From positions 105,173,851 through 105,237,850 of the forward strand of contig NC_070604.1 in the NCBI RefSeq assembly GCF_027172205.1: 64,000 bases of DNA. Direction: 5' to 3'. Below, piece after piece: positions 22,412 through 33,226 of this stretch (its first letter is position 1; every line of letters begins with the position of its first letter). The stretch is from Podarcis raffonei (lineage: Eukaryota; Chordata; Lepidosauria; Squamata; Lacertidae). The notes below the pieces were generated by a model. That model was not told where the DNA came from, searched no databases, and saw nothing but the letters and a program-made list of their open reading frames with translations. Both the position numbers and the translations under genes were made by a program.

Positions 22412-23035
22412 TGTTGTATGTCACACTCCAGCACAGCTTGCTGGGAACTTCCGTTTGTGTATAGCTTTTGCTTATGCTGTCTTGCTTTGGACACGAAAGG
22501 GATCAGACATGTTTCCTTTTGTCCTGATGTATGCTGATGCGGGTGGTGCTGTGCGTTAAACCACAGAGCCTAGGACTTGCCGATCAGAAGGTCAGCGGTT
22601 CGAATCCCCACGATGGGGTGAGCTCCCGTTACTCAGTCCCTGCTCCTGCCAACTTAGCAGTTCGAAAGCACGTCAAAGTGCAAGTAGATAAATAGGTACC
22701 GCTCCAGCGGGAAGGTAAACGGCGTTTCCGTGTGCTGCTCTGGTTCGCCAGAAGCGGCTTCGTCATGCTGGCCACATGACCTGGAAGCTGTACGCCAGCT
22801 CCCTCGGCCAATAAAGCGAGATGAGCGCCACAACCCCAGAGTCAGCCACGACTGGACCTAATAGTCAGGGGTCCCTTTACCTTTATGCTGAATAAACAGC
22901 TTGTAAATATGCTTACACAACCTCTCCTGCCACTTCTGTTTGCGCGTTGTCTCTGCTGAGTTGCGTGCCCCGGCTTCTGAAGCTGTGGGTCGCAGATGCT
23001 GCAACAAGGACTGGAGATCGCCTGGCACACCGGCC
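22412..23035 (+). mobile_element. Probable LTR fossil interrupted by a SINE
   Basis: Text from TGTTGTATGTCACACTCC to a polyadenylation signal AATAAA at about 22,891, followed by a U5-like CTTACACAACCTCTCCTGCC, suggests an LTR. The Sauria-type SINE at 22,538-22,883 sits between U3-like and R-like parts. The right boundary is a guess. Broken fossil, family unassigned. Confidence 0.4.
22538..22883 (+). repeat. Sauria-type SINE with 8-bp TSD
   Basis: TGCGGGTGGTGCTGTGCG head, GGTTCGAATCCCCACG, AAGTAGATAAATAGGTACCG and GGTCAGGGGTCCCTTTACC. TATGCTGA is duplicated at 22,530-22,537 and 22,884-22,891. Its 5' end is shortened by a few bases. Confidence 0.9.
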
Positions 23036-23139
23036 GGTGGGCTGGAGCCAGCTGGGGGCCTGCCAATTGCCCCCGTTTCCTTGGTTGTATGCCAACACAT
23101 ATGACCTTAATCTCAGGGTTGTGAGTGTTATATACTGAA

Positions 23140-23394
23140 GTTCTCACCCTGGGCCAGCAGGGGGATACTGTAGATAGTTTTCACTCAAGATCGCATATGC
23201 AAATAAGGAATGGAAAGTGACGTTCAGTGATTGGATAGTTACAGAAAGTTGTTACTGTTGCTTTGTAGTTGAGCTCTATATAAGCAGGTTGGCTGAATCC
23301 TTCAGTTCAGTTCAGTTCTGTTCTGGCCTGTGAATAAACAAGAGCTGTCTGAAGAATCACTGTGTCGTCTAATATGTTCACCCACAACTTAACA
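23140..23394 (+). mobile_element. Solo LTR fossil (same family as 19,295)
   Basis: GTTCTCACCCTGGGCCAGCA, a CTATATAAGC TATA box at about 23,277, AATAAACAAG at about 23,334, and the end CCACAACTTAACA. Flanks CTGAA and GTGAA match at 4 of 5 bases. It lies inverted relative to the copy 3.6 kb upstream. No internal region seen. Confidence 0.75.
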
Positions 23395-23399
23395 GTGAA

Positions 23400-23493
23400 C
23401 TCCACGTTGGGCAAAAGATTCCTCAATTGCAGGGGATTGGACTAGATGACCTTCATGGTCCCTTCCAACTCTACAATCCTACGATTCTTTTAA
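23400..23493 (+). repeat. tRNA-Lys/CR1-tailed SINE, 3' part
   Basis: CCACGTTGGGCAAAAGATTC (the end of a tRNA-Lys-like head), then GGGGATTGGACTAGATGACC and TCCAACTCTACAATCCTACG, the CR1-like tail. Confidence 0.65.
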
Positions 23494-24427
23494 TCTATGT
23501 ACTGTATTTCCCAGGAGACTTAACCATCACCTTCCTTGATGCGGGACCCAGACTTCACACAGACAATGAAAATCAACAAGGAAAGTGTCAGGGAAAATAC
23601 TCTGGGAAGTTCTGGACAATGCTTGCTTTGACACAACATCATCTAAACTGCCTGCAAACAGAACAGGATGAATGCTTGAGTTCACCTCTGCACAATGCAT
23701 AGAATTTGATTGTCCTTTTTGCAGCTCCCTTTTTGGAAGGTGTTACTGGAAGGGGGGGGAAAACATATAAAGAGACTTTACCAGCCTATAAAGTGCTACA
23801 CAATCTAATTTTAAAGTAAACGTAGGCAATCTCAAGATTGTACAGTTCTGATGGATGGGATGAGGGTGCAACTCTTTTTTTCCCCCTTTTTTTTTGGAGA
23901 AGAAGAAGGTAAATGTCAGAAGATTAGATTTCACAGTTTTGATCCAAACGCTTCCGATAGACTGGCAGGTCAGCGTTAGTTCAAGTATTATAAATAGCAC
24001 AAAGGTAGTTCCACCAGATCCTAGCCTTGGTGGTCTCCACTTGGGAAGTTTTCTAGCAGGCCGAGGGCCAAATATTTCTCAGCCCTGTTAATTCAGTAAA
24101 GAAGAAATGATCACCAAGAATGACTCAGAGCCACTAAATCAAGTGAGCTTGCACTGTAAGCCCTTTAAATGCAGGAGTTCACATTTTACAAGCAGATGGG
24201 TATGTGTTGGACTGAACAGCTATTTCCAGGCAGGCCACTGACATGACGGATGGAGGAAACGCTTGGAAGCCAGGCTCATGATGTGCAACAGGCCGTGCCA
24301 GAATAAAGCCTAGAAAATGATGTGTTCCTTATGCATGAAATCCCAGGGAAAAGGTGGGCGAACGATGAACTCTTGCAGCTCCTTGTTGCGGCTTATTGGG
24401 AAAAGAGCACCCAGTTCCTGCTTGGTG

Positions 24428-24806
24428 GTAACGCAGGTGGCGCTGTGGTCTAAACCACTGAGCCTCTTGGGCTTGCCGATTGGAAAGTCGGTGGTTTGAA
24501 TCCACACAACACAGTGAGCTCTGTTGCTCCGTCCCAGCTCCTGCCAACCTAGCAGTTTGAAAGCACGCCAGTGCAAGTGGATAAATAGGTACCACTGCGG
24601 CAGGAAGGGACATGGTGTTTTTGTGTGCTCTGGTTTCCATCACAGTGTTCCATTCTGCCAGAAGCGGTTAAGTCATGCTGGCTATATGACCCGGAAAGCT
24701 GTCTGTGGACGAATGCCAGCTCCCTCGCCTGAAAGCGAGATGAGCGCCGCAACCCCGTAGTCGCCTTGGACTGGACTTAACTGCCCAGGGGTCCTTTACC
24801 TTTTAG
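24428..24806 (+). repeat. Sauria-type SINE, diverged
   Basis: TAACGCAGGTGGCGCTGTGG head, GGTTTGAATCC, GTGGATAAATAGGTACCACT and GGGGTCCTTTACC. It has more internal changes than the other copies, so it is probably older. Confidence 0.85.
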
Positions 24807-24974
24807 CTTTGGGCTATACTGGCATCTACCTACACAGCTTCAGGTGGGAATTTTGCATGCAGAGGACTGAAGTTATAACTGATGGGAGTGTTTAGGAAAG
24901 ACCTCGACTTCTCCCGGGCTCGCAGTTGTAACCAGTCATATTTTGTTCATTATCGATCAAATTCTGTGCAGGAA

Positions 24975-25065
24975 TTGCATGGTATCTTAGGCTAAGAGAT
25001 GGCGAGTCACTGGCCTAAGGTCACCCATTGGACTTCATGGAAGATCAGGGCTTTGGATACATAGC
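24975..25065 (-). repeat. tRNA-derived SINE fragment (second family)
   Basis: The minus strand has CTTCCATGAAGTCCAATGGG, TGACCTTAGGCCAGTGACTC and GCCATCTCTTAGCCTAAG. Only the body is left. Confidence 0.5.
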
Positions 25066-25426
25066 CAGGTAAGCAGGAAAGAGGATCAGAGTTCAAGGAC
25101 ACGTTCCAGCCAGGCAAAGCCGACTTGAGGACATTTCGGAACAGGATCAGTGAGGGCTGTGGCTTGGGGAGAGGGAAAGTCCCAAGGGACAGATGGAGAC
25201 GCCTGGAAAACTGCATTCAGTCCCTGAGACTGAGACCTCCTTTCAGCCAGATCCTCAGCCAGCTGAAATGCAACATTTGGATTTTAATTAGAAACGCAAG
25301 CAATCTCACAAAGAAAAGTTAGACTGCTAGCCTGAAGAAGAATCTCTGTTAAAGAAAATGGAAGACGTCTCTATCCAGCTTCTATGTGAGTATTTTCCTT
25401 CCTCATTCTATGGACTTCCTCTATGC

Positions 25427-25564
25427 CAGCTTTTCTCAACCTGTGGGTCCCCAGATGTTGTTGGACTACAACTCCCATCATCCCTGAGCTCTGACCTTGC
25501 TAGCTAGGGGTGATGGGAGTTGTAGTTCAACAACATCTGGGGACCCACAGGTTGAAAACCGCTG
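25427..25564. mobile_element. Hairpin hAT-like MITE
   Basis: CAGCTTTTCTCAACCTGTGG mirrors CCACAGGTTGAAAACCGCTG. The stem contains ACTACAACTCCCATCATCCC and its complement around CTAGCTAGGG. Same family as 14,479. Confidence 0.72.
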
Positions 25565-25906
25565 CGTATGCTAATCTGTTGTAAACTATTTTTAAACTTG
25601 AAGGCCTCGTTATTACCGTACTCACTTTCCAGACCAACGAGGGCCAGTCGGTAACCCTGGTGCTCAAGACAGATAATGCCATTCCTCTATCTCTACACCA
25701 GTAGCCACCAGCTCTATAGTCTGGCATTGTTGTCAGTGGTGCCTGGCATCCGTTGTGTTAGCAAAGTCACTGAAATAATGCGGACAGAGAAAATAAATCC
25801 AGAAAACACTTTACTGAGGAAAACTGGGCAAAAGCAGTGTATAATTTGAGGAGAAAGAAATAAAGAGGTTTTGTCCTTCTTTTACATCAGGCCTTGTACA
25901 CAGCAG

Positions 25907-26259
25907 GGACGCGGGTGGCGCTGTGGGTAAAAGCCTCAGCGCCTAGGGCTTGCCGATCGAAAGGTCGGCAGTTCGAATCCCCGCGGCGGGGTGCGCTCCC
26001 GTTGCTCGGTCCCAGCGCCTGCCAACCTAGCAGTTCGAAAGCACCCCCGGGTGCAAGTAGATAAATAGGGACCGCTTACTGGCAGGAAGGTAAACGGCGT
26101 TTCCGAGTGCTGCGCTGGCTCGCCAGATGCAGCTTTGTCATGCTGGCTACGTGACCCGGAAGTGTCTTCGGACAGCGCTGGCCCCCGGCCTCTTAAGTGA
26201 GATGGGCGCACAACCCTAGAGTCTGTCAAGACTGGCCCGTACGGGCAGGGGTACCTTTA
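25907..26259 (+). repeat. Sauria-type SINE with 15-bp TSD
   Basis: GGACGCGGGTGGCGCTGTGG, CTTGCCGATCGAAAGGTCGG, GGTTCGAATCC-like box B, CAAGTAGATAAATAGGGACC and GGCAGGGGTACCTTTA. CCTTGTACACAGCAG is duplicated exactly at 25,892-25,906 and 26,260-26,274. The perfect duplication and low divergence suggest a recent insertion. Confidence 0.95.
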
Positions 26260-26559
26260 CCTTGTACACAGCAGGAAAGCATCCAAACAAATGCACAGAG
26301 GAAAACTCCCTCAGAACTACACAGTCATTCAGAGCACATGCTACCTCAGCAAACATTGTGCAACTCTGCCTGGTTGCTTAGCGACACCTACACCCATCAC
26401 CCACTTGGCTAGTTGACTTTAACAGAATTAACCCTTACAATGCACAGGAAAGAAATCTCTGCTTTTGCCTTTTTGGCACATTGGGACTGGTAGGGCAGAA
26501 GACTAGGAGTCCAACACTAGGTGGAACCAGAGCCAATGACAGGATGAGATAGCTAAGTC

Positions 26560-26655
26560 TAGTTTCGATCCCCCTGCTCCACGGGTGCTTTAGCTGAGAT
26601 TCCTGCATTGCAGGGGGTTGGACTAGATGACCCACAGGGTCCCTTCATGAAGGCA
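26560..26655 (+). repeat. CR1-type tail / tRNA-Lys SINE 3' part
   Basis: GAGATTCCTGCATTGCAGGG then GGTTGGACTAGATGACCC and GGTCCCTTC. This is the same tail as at 22,240 and 23,400. Confidence 0.55.
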
Positions 26656-27050
26656 AGAGGCACTACCACCCCCGGATTCATGGTTAGTAAGAAGGCAGAG
26701 CAGCCGAGGAAAGGCTGAGGTTGGTGGGGCAGTGCCCTCTTTGGCCTAATGGACCCAACTCTTATTGTTGTTGGGTTGCGAGGGGTGAGAACTCCTCCCG
26801 CCCTTCGCACAAGTCTCTTTTTAAGCATTCCTGCAGCCGAGAACATCATGTCTTTTCTCTCATTACAAGACAGACAGGGAGGAGCAGCCGTTCAAGTTTC
26901 CAGATGCAGGGAGATTTAGCACAACTGCTGGCCGTCCTGCCAAAACGAAGAAGAGAGGAAGCAAAAATAATAACTCTGTACTGCCAAAGATTTTCAGGGG
27001 CAGAGGGAGGTCTGCAGCTGCACCTATACCCGCTTCTCCTTTGGCAGCAG

Positions 27051-27051
<1 letters not shown>

Positions 27052-27083
<32 letters not shown>

Positions 27084-27110
27084 CATACCAGTACATACAT
27101 ACATACACAG
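27052..27110 (+). repeat. (ACAT)n microsatellite
   Basis: ACAT repeats with one CCAGT interruption near 27,089. Confidence 0.95.
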
Positions 27111-27319
27111 GAATGACATGAGAAAGGACCTTTAATATGGCTCAGGAGTGAGCATGAATTCAGTTTCCTGCACACATCTCTGAAACTGAACATATTTTTT
27201 TCCACCACCCCGATGGAAATTTCGGCAGACTTATTTATTTGTTTTACATCCCTCCCTTCCTCCCGAAGGAGCCCAGGGCAGCAAACCAATCATTAAACAA
27301 TTTTTAAAAACCACTTTAA

Positions 27320-28690
27320 AACAATTCCAATAGAGATGCAGGCTGTGAAAGATCTCAACTTAAAAGGCTTGCTCATTGATTATTACTTATTAAAAAGGCC
27401 TGTCTATTTCTGGCAACGACTCACCTTGAGAGTCGTGCAGTCATCTGGCCTGTGTATTTTACTTGCTTGTCTGTGCAATATGTTTTCGTATTAATGGCAG
27501 TAAAAAAAATAATAAACCTCTGAAATTGGCTTCAGTTCTCAACAGACACTGGCTTCCAGTAGGAGAAAACAGCCAAGATAATAAATATGACCAGTCAGGT
27601 GTCAACCCCCGGCTGAGCCCTTCTTGACAATCTTCCAAAGGTAGCTAAATGTCTTCCTCTAAAGTCCAGCTTTAAGTCAGACTCTAATGGAGGCATGGAT
27701 AAGATCTCCATTGGTATGATCAAGGTGTTGTTGTTTCGTTTTAAAACAAAGGTGGATTGCCACAATCACATCAAAGCAAGAGTCCCGGATAAAGACCTTG
27801 GTCACAATCCAACATTAAGAAGATTTAAGCCTGTTGATTTCAATATTATTTGGATGTACTATATTTCACTCTGGGCTGCAGTCTTTGCTTATTTCCCCCA
27901 GGGGTTGGGGGCTTTCCCCCCACTAGTGTGGGGGCCAAATTCCCTTCTGGTCTACTTTCTGAGTGCCGTGGGAACCCTGAACTACACAATGCAACATTTT
28001 GCTGAAGGTTTCACTTGTCGTTTTGTACGGTTATTGCATCCGATCCTCATTCCATCCGTCCTTTTAATTTGTGGCCCACATCAAATATGAAAATATCCCA
28101 GCACACCACTCACTGATGCATGCATTACTTGTAGTGAAAGGCCAGTAGCAACGTGGTGAATTGTGTGTGTGTAGGGGAACAGTTAAGGACAGAGGTGTCA
28201 GCTTGCAAGGGCAATTGGGGGCCTCTCTGTTGTGTGCATAGCTGGGCAGAAGCTTCCTGGGCTTCGGGAAGGAAGCGCAAGGCTTTAATACTTTAATTTA
28301 CCAGTAATATTTTAAGGACTACTAGCCTAATCCCCCTAGTCCACTGACCGCACGTCCCTGTGAGAGACCATTGGTGTGTAAGTTTAAAGGTACCTTCACT
28401 TGTTTCTGCTGAAATGGATCCTTCTTTTTTTCCCTTTGAGGAGGAACATTTCAAGAATGGAAAATGTGGATATGGCAACAGGCCTTAATGGAAAGACTGA
28501 CAAAGCAAGTACAAAGAGACAAACAAACAGGGGAGATGATGTCATATGACCGTGGGGCGGGGTCATTCTGTGGGCAGCTAGTAAAACTGGGACCTCAACA
28601 CTCCCTTCAGGTCAGAACTTCCCTGGAGGGGCTTGGTAGGCTGAGATGAAACAATGCATTGCTCTTCCCTGTTCTTTCTCCCTACATATT
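27320..28690. other. Intergenic, no recognised feature
   Basis: No exon or complete repeat recognised. An open frame at 27,695-28,090 is 131 aa but has no family features, splice context or codon pattern that would support a gene. Confidence 0.35.
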
Positions 28691-28698
28691 ATGAAATA

Positions 28699-28981
28699 CA
28701 GTGGTACTTTGGGTCAAGTACTTAATTCGTTCCAGAGATCCCTTCTTAACCTGAAACGGTTCTTAACCTGAAGCACCACTTCAGCTAATGGGGCCTCCTG
28801 CTGCTGCCGCGCCGCCGGGCCACCGGAACACGATTTCTGTTCTCATCCTGAAGCAAAGTTCTTAACCTGAAGCACTATTTCTGGGTTAGCGGAGTCTGTA
28901 ACCTGAAGCATATGTAACCTGAAGTGTATGTAACCTGAAGCGTATGTAACCTGAAGTGTTATGTAACCCGAGGTACCACTG
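28699..28981. mobile_element. TA-flanked TIR element (MITE A, long form)
   Basis: CAGTGGTACTTTGGGTCAAG and TAACCCGAGGTACCACTG, with TA at 28,697-28,698 and 28,982-28,983. The right part has five GTAACCTGAAG-type units in a row, more than in other copies, so the short terminal repeat has expanded. Confidence 0.85.
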
Positions 28982-28983
28982 TA

Positions 28984-30220
28984 ATAACATAAAAGGTATG
29001 TGTTGTATACCAACCAAACCAAACCAAACCAAACCAAACATCACTTTAATGCATTGTATTTTTTTTATTACATGTTCTTGATATATATATGAAAACATTT
29101 TTTGAAAGTTGTTTAAAAATAAAATTATTATGGTAATTAATGTTTGTGGTCCTGAACATCCTCAAAGTGCAATGCATTTTATGGAGAAGTGAAAGATTCC
29201 ACACACTCACATCCGAGTGGCTTCGTTGAAGCAAGCCTCATTCATAAGCTTGTAAAATGTCACCTTGGAAATGTTGCTAATAGGATCGTATTCCAGAAAA
29301 TGGAATAGGGGGCAGAGAGGGAGACGAGGCGCAGAAACTTGGACAAGGTGTTTAAGAGATGCAAGGGAAGAAGGAAAAAATGAGGTCACCTTGTGCATTT
29401 TTTCAAAAAAGCGTATTTGGCTTGTCATAGCTCAAGCGCTTTGGACTCCATGCAAAACTTTTGGCTTCATCTATTGGTCTTGGCAAGGACAGGTGATTTT
29501 GAAGAGCCTTGGCCTGTTTAATGACAGAATTACTGAGAGAGGGGTGTGTGATGCAGTGATTTCGATGCAATGTTCTGAATGCCTTTTCTTGGCGTCAGCT
29601 GCGTTTTCATAATACAGTAAGTGTTGAGAGCGCGTAGACCGGGGTAACCTTGCCTTGTTAGAATAGTAACAGGTGATGAACCTGGGGCCTTCTTAAGGCC
29701 AATAAAAAACAGAGTTTTTTGTTCTCTTCCTTTCAACAATTCCAATTTACAAACCCTAAAAGCAGCAAATGTAATCTGTCGTGCCATCTAGTGGCTACTG
29801 CATGCATTCCCTTAGCACTGAATCCTCTCACGAGAAGGAAAACTCTGATCCTAAATCTCTGCTAAATCTGTGGCTATGATCATTTGTGAGAAAGGCTTTG
29901 GGAGTAAACCCCAAGGAAAATTCCATACCTGATGCCTCGCAGGACATATTGGGGAGAAGAAAAGGCAAGGGAGTAAACCCTACACAAATCCGGAGTGGGG
30001 TCTCCAAGATGGATGACGCCTTGTAGGCCTCATTCTGGCAACCCCTGCAGCCAAGCTGGTGCCCAAATCATTGCTCTGCTTTCCTTTGGACCACATCAGT
30101 GAGGTCCAGAGGGGAGTCTTGTTGTCTGGGTAGCTCAGGACCTTCATACACACTGCCCAGGTTTCTGCACTTTGGTGCTGTTAAGGCAGGGGGGGGGGAA
30201 ATGATGTGGGAGGCTGCAGT
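28984..30220. other. Intergenic, no recognised feature
   Basis: Contains a short AAACC tandem run at 29,013-29,038. No host exon seen. Confidence 0.35.
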
Positions 30221-30222
30221 TA

Positions 30223-30905
30223 CAGATGAAACTCGAAAAATTAGAATATTGTGGAAAAGTTCATTTCAGTAATTCAACTTAAAAGGTGAAACTAATATAT
30301 GAGATAGACTCATGACATGACATGCAAAGCGAGATATGTCAAGCCTTTACTGCCACATTGAGGCAGTAATTGATGCAAAAGGGGCCCAAACCAAGTACTG
30401 GGTACATATGCATGCTTCTCAGAAGTCCAATATAGCTGTATTTGCAATCCTTGTTTTGCTGATTTCATTTAATATTCTAATTTTCTGAGACTGTTAATGT
30501 GGGGTTTTCATCAGCTGTATGCCATGATCATCACAATTATAACAAATAAAGGCTTGACATACAGTGGTACCTCGGGTTAAGAACTTAATTCGTTCTGGAG
30601 GTCCGTTCTTAACCTGAAACTGTTCTTAACCTGAAGCACCACTTTAGCTAATGGGGCCTCCTGCTGCCGGAGCCCGATTTCTGTTCTCATCCTGAAGCAA
30701 AGTTCTTAACCTGAAACACTATTTCTGGGTTAGCGGAGTCTGTAACCTCAAGCGTATGTAATCTGAAGCGTATGTAACCCGAGGTACCACTGTATCTCAC
30801 TTTGCATGTCATGAGTCTATCTCATATATTAGTTTCACCTTTTAAGTTGAATTACTGAAATAAATGAACTTTTCCATGATATTCTAATTTTTCGAGTTTC
30901 ACCTG
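30223..30905. mobile_element. Tc1/mariner-like non-autonomous element, interrupted
   Basis: CAGATGAAACTCGAAAAATT at the left and AATTTTTCGAGTTTCACCTG at the right are long inverted repeats; the pairing extends through AGTTTCACCTTTTAAGTTGA. TA flanks both ends (30,221-30,222 and 30,906-30,907). No transposase frame remains. A MITE A copy sits inside at 30,562-30,792. The superfamily is inferred from the TA target and the inverted ends. Confidence 0.8.
30562..30792. mobile_element. MITE A nested in the mariner-like element
   Basis: CAGTGGTACCTCGGGTTAAG and TAACCCGAGGTACCACTG with TA at 30,560-30,561 and 30,793-30,794. Removing it with one TA restores GACATATCTCACTTTGCATG, the expected host-element text. 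Confidence 0.92.
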
Positions 30906-31098
30906 TATGTGTTACTGGTCTCTGCAGCCACAGTGATTCTGCAGCCGTTTGGCTTCATCCCCAGAGGAACACTCCACTGTCTTTCGAGACAGACGGGTAC
31001 CAAATGCCCAAGAGAGTAAATGAAGGAATGGCTTGGTAGGGAGAAAATGATTTAGCACTCATGTTTTTACTTCTAGGACCTGAAGAACCAAGCGGGTA

Positions 31099-31419
31099 CA
31101 GTGGTGCCCCGCAAGACGAATGCCTCGCAAGACGAAAAACCCGCTAGACGAAAGGGTTTTCCGTTTTTCGATGCACTTCGCAAGACGAATTTCCCTATGG
31201 GCTTGCTTCACAAGACGAAAACGTCTTGCGATTTTTTTCGCTTTCCCCCCCTTTTTCTAAGCCGCTAATAGCCTTTTAGCCGCTAAGCCGCTAAGCCTTT
31301 AATAGCTGCTAAGCCGCTAATAGCGCTAATCCGCTAATAGGGTTGCTTCGCAAGACGAAAAAACCGCTAGACGAAGAGACTCGCGGAATGGATTATTTTC
31401 GTCTTGCGAGGCACCACTG
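31099..31419. mobile_element. TA-flanked TIR element with CCGCTAA repeats
   Basis: CAGTGGTGCCCCGCAAGACG mirrors CGTCTTGCGAGGCACCACTG, with TA at 31,097-31,098 and 31,420-31,421. CGCAAGACGAA recurs several times near the left end, and 31,258-31,340 is a run of imperfect CCGCTAA/TAGC repeats. The terminal CAGTGGT is shared with MITE A, the interior is not. Confidence 0.85.
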
Positions 31420-31702
31420 TACTTGTGGCTTTCTGAATGCTGCTGAACTTTCTCATCAACCGCAGCAACCTTGGGATGGTCAAAAGTGGGAGCCCAACAA
31501 AGTCTGAAGACACAGGTTGCTCCCCCCCCCCCATTTTAAAGAAAACAGTTTGAAACACAAAAGTTAGAGCTCTGCAAACTTTCTAGCATGGTCTCGTTCA
31601 AACGGTATTAGCACGAAAAGATGTGTGAGAAGGAAGACCGGTATAGGAAGTAAGTACATTTGCAGAATTTATCCATATTTCCCATGTTCGAGGGGGTAAA
31701 AG

Positions 31703-33094
31703 CTTCCAGCACATCAGATTTTATTGCTTTTGTATTTATCGCATGAACTATGCTAAAAAACTAACAATTTTGACATTAGACGAACATAGTACAATCCACA
31801 TTTTTATTACACAGTTAACAAAGGAAGCAATTTTTACAAATGCACTTCATATAAGAATATTTTTTATACAGAAAATAGGTCTCTTACGCAATTTACAGAG
31901 GAGCATTTTGGCTTTCTGTTTCTGAATATAGTTCGCTTGATTAAATGTATGCTTCTGTTTTATACAACAGGACAAACAACAGGGCAGTTTAGATTATCAC
32001 TGTAGATCTGCACAAGGCTGTTAAGACAACATAGATGTATATAGTTTTAGAACCCTTTAGAATAAGCAGACCATTCAAGTATTTAAACACTCATTACAGA
32101 GTTTCTTTTAGGAAAAAAATGAGAAAGTCTTTTCATAGCTCACACCATGAATTTGTGTCAAGGTACACTGGCAAGAACCTTAACATGGCAGCATTTCAGT
32201 GTGATTATAAACTTTCATTAGCTAACATAGTTCTTGGCATTAAGACCTCATTGAATGAAAGTATTTAACCTACACTTTCTGAAAATGAACTCCGAAGTAA
32301 AATACTGTACTGATGGTGTATAATACACATAACACTAAATATATTAAGTATATAATATATATATACTTAATTTAAAATTCAACAACCAGTTTTCTTATAA
32401 GGTTATAATTTAAGGAACAGCAAAACCCAGTAAGGTAGTGACAGAACATGAGACAACTGAAAGACAAAAGATGAGACAACTGAAAGACAGACATATGTCT
32501 ACAATGACAAACATCTATTTAGAGATTTAGGGTACAGTGCAAAGACTAAGCACTTTTAAACTCATCCATTTTAATGGAGATTTAATTAGCTACTTAACTC
32601 TCCTGCTGATAGATCTTGAAAGAGTTTAAACTTGCATCGTGCCTATACTCCCAATTTTTGCAAAATAATAATAATAATGGTGAACTCAAAGCACAAACAC
32701 AAAATCATACTGTTGGTTTTAGTATATAATTATGGCATTTAAGACTGTAGTGCTATGACCTTTATAATTAATGCCTTTTGAGTCCTCCAGAAGTTATTCT
32801 GGAGTACAGTGACTTAGATGATAGCTCATTGAAGCAAGTTTTTAAGACAACTGCCAAATAATTTGCTAACACAGATGGGTTGTATTGTTCCATTGTTAAC
32901 TAATAAGACTGTATCAAATAATAGTTCCCATCGTAATCTTTTTGCTCTTCAAAGTATAAGAAACGAAAGTGTAGCCATCTCACTTTTCTACCATTAATTT
33001 TGCAGCCCAAAGGGTAGAGAACACACAAACCAACATACAGTAAGGAATCACATTGTACTGGGTCACATGAACTAAAAGATTTTTAAAGAAATCA
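31703..33094 (-). other. MCFD2: MCFD2 3' UTR (probable)
   Basis: AT-rich, repeat-free sequence directly downstream of the MCFD2 stop. AATAAA signals on the minus strand lie at 31,803-31,808 and 31,720-31,725; I used the distal one to set the end at about 31,703. A long 3' UTR is usual for this gene in other vertebrates. The boundary is inferred. Confidence 0.55.
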
Positions 33095-33226
33095 TCATTC
33101 CAGTGACTTTGCAAACTCAGCATAGTCAATGTAGCCATCATTATTTTTATCATCATCACGCAAGACGCCGTCTATCAAACTAATTAACTCCTCATCTTTC
33201 ATTGTCTGGGTGTGTTCTCCACCTTC
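33095..33226 (-). CDS. MCFD2: MCFD2 coding exon 3 (last)
   Basis: Starts after CTGTAG with GAAGGTGGAG (residues 104-146, [10 protein letters not shown] to FAKSLE, then TGA at 33,095-33,097). It holds the second EF-hand. The phase-0 junction fits the upstream exon. Confidence 0.96.
   Translation of the reverse strand, partial: EGGEHTQTMKDEELISLIDGVLRDDDKNNDGYIDYAEFAKSLE

Noticed and set aside
27695-28090. 131-aa plus-strand open frame in the intergenic region
   Set aside because: No recognisable motif, no splice or promoter context, and typical of chance frames in 64 kb. A comparison with related genomes could overturn this.
1-31700. Search for a host gene between SOCS5 and MCFD2
   Set aside because: I read the strands for exon-like peptides with splice sites and found only LINE reverse-transcriptase and L1 ORF2 fragments.
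32035-32268. 77-aa plus-strand frame in the MCFD2 3' UTR
   Set aside because: It lies antisense within the inferred UTR with no domain or gene context.
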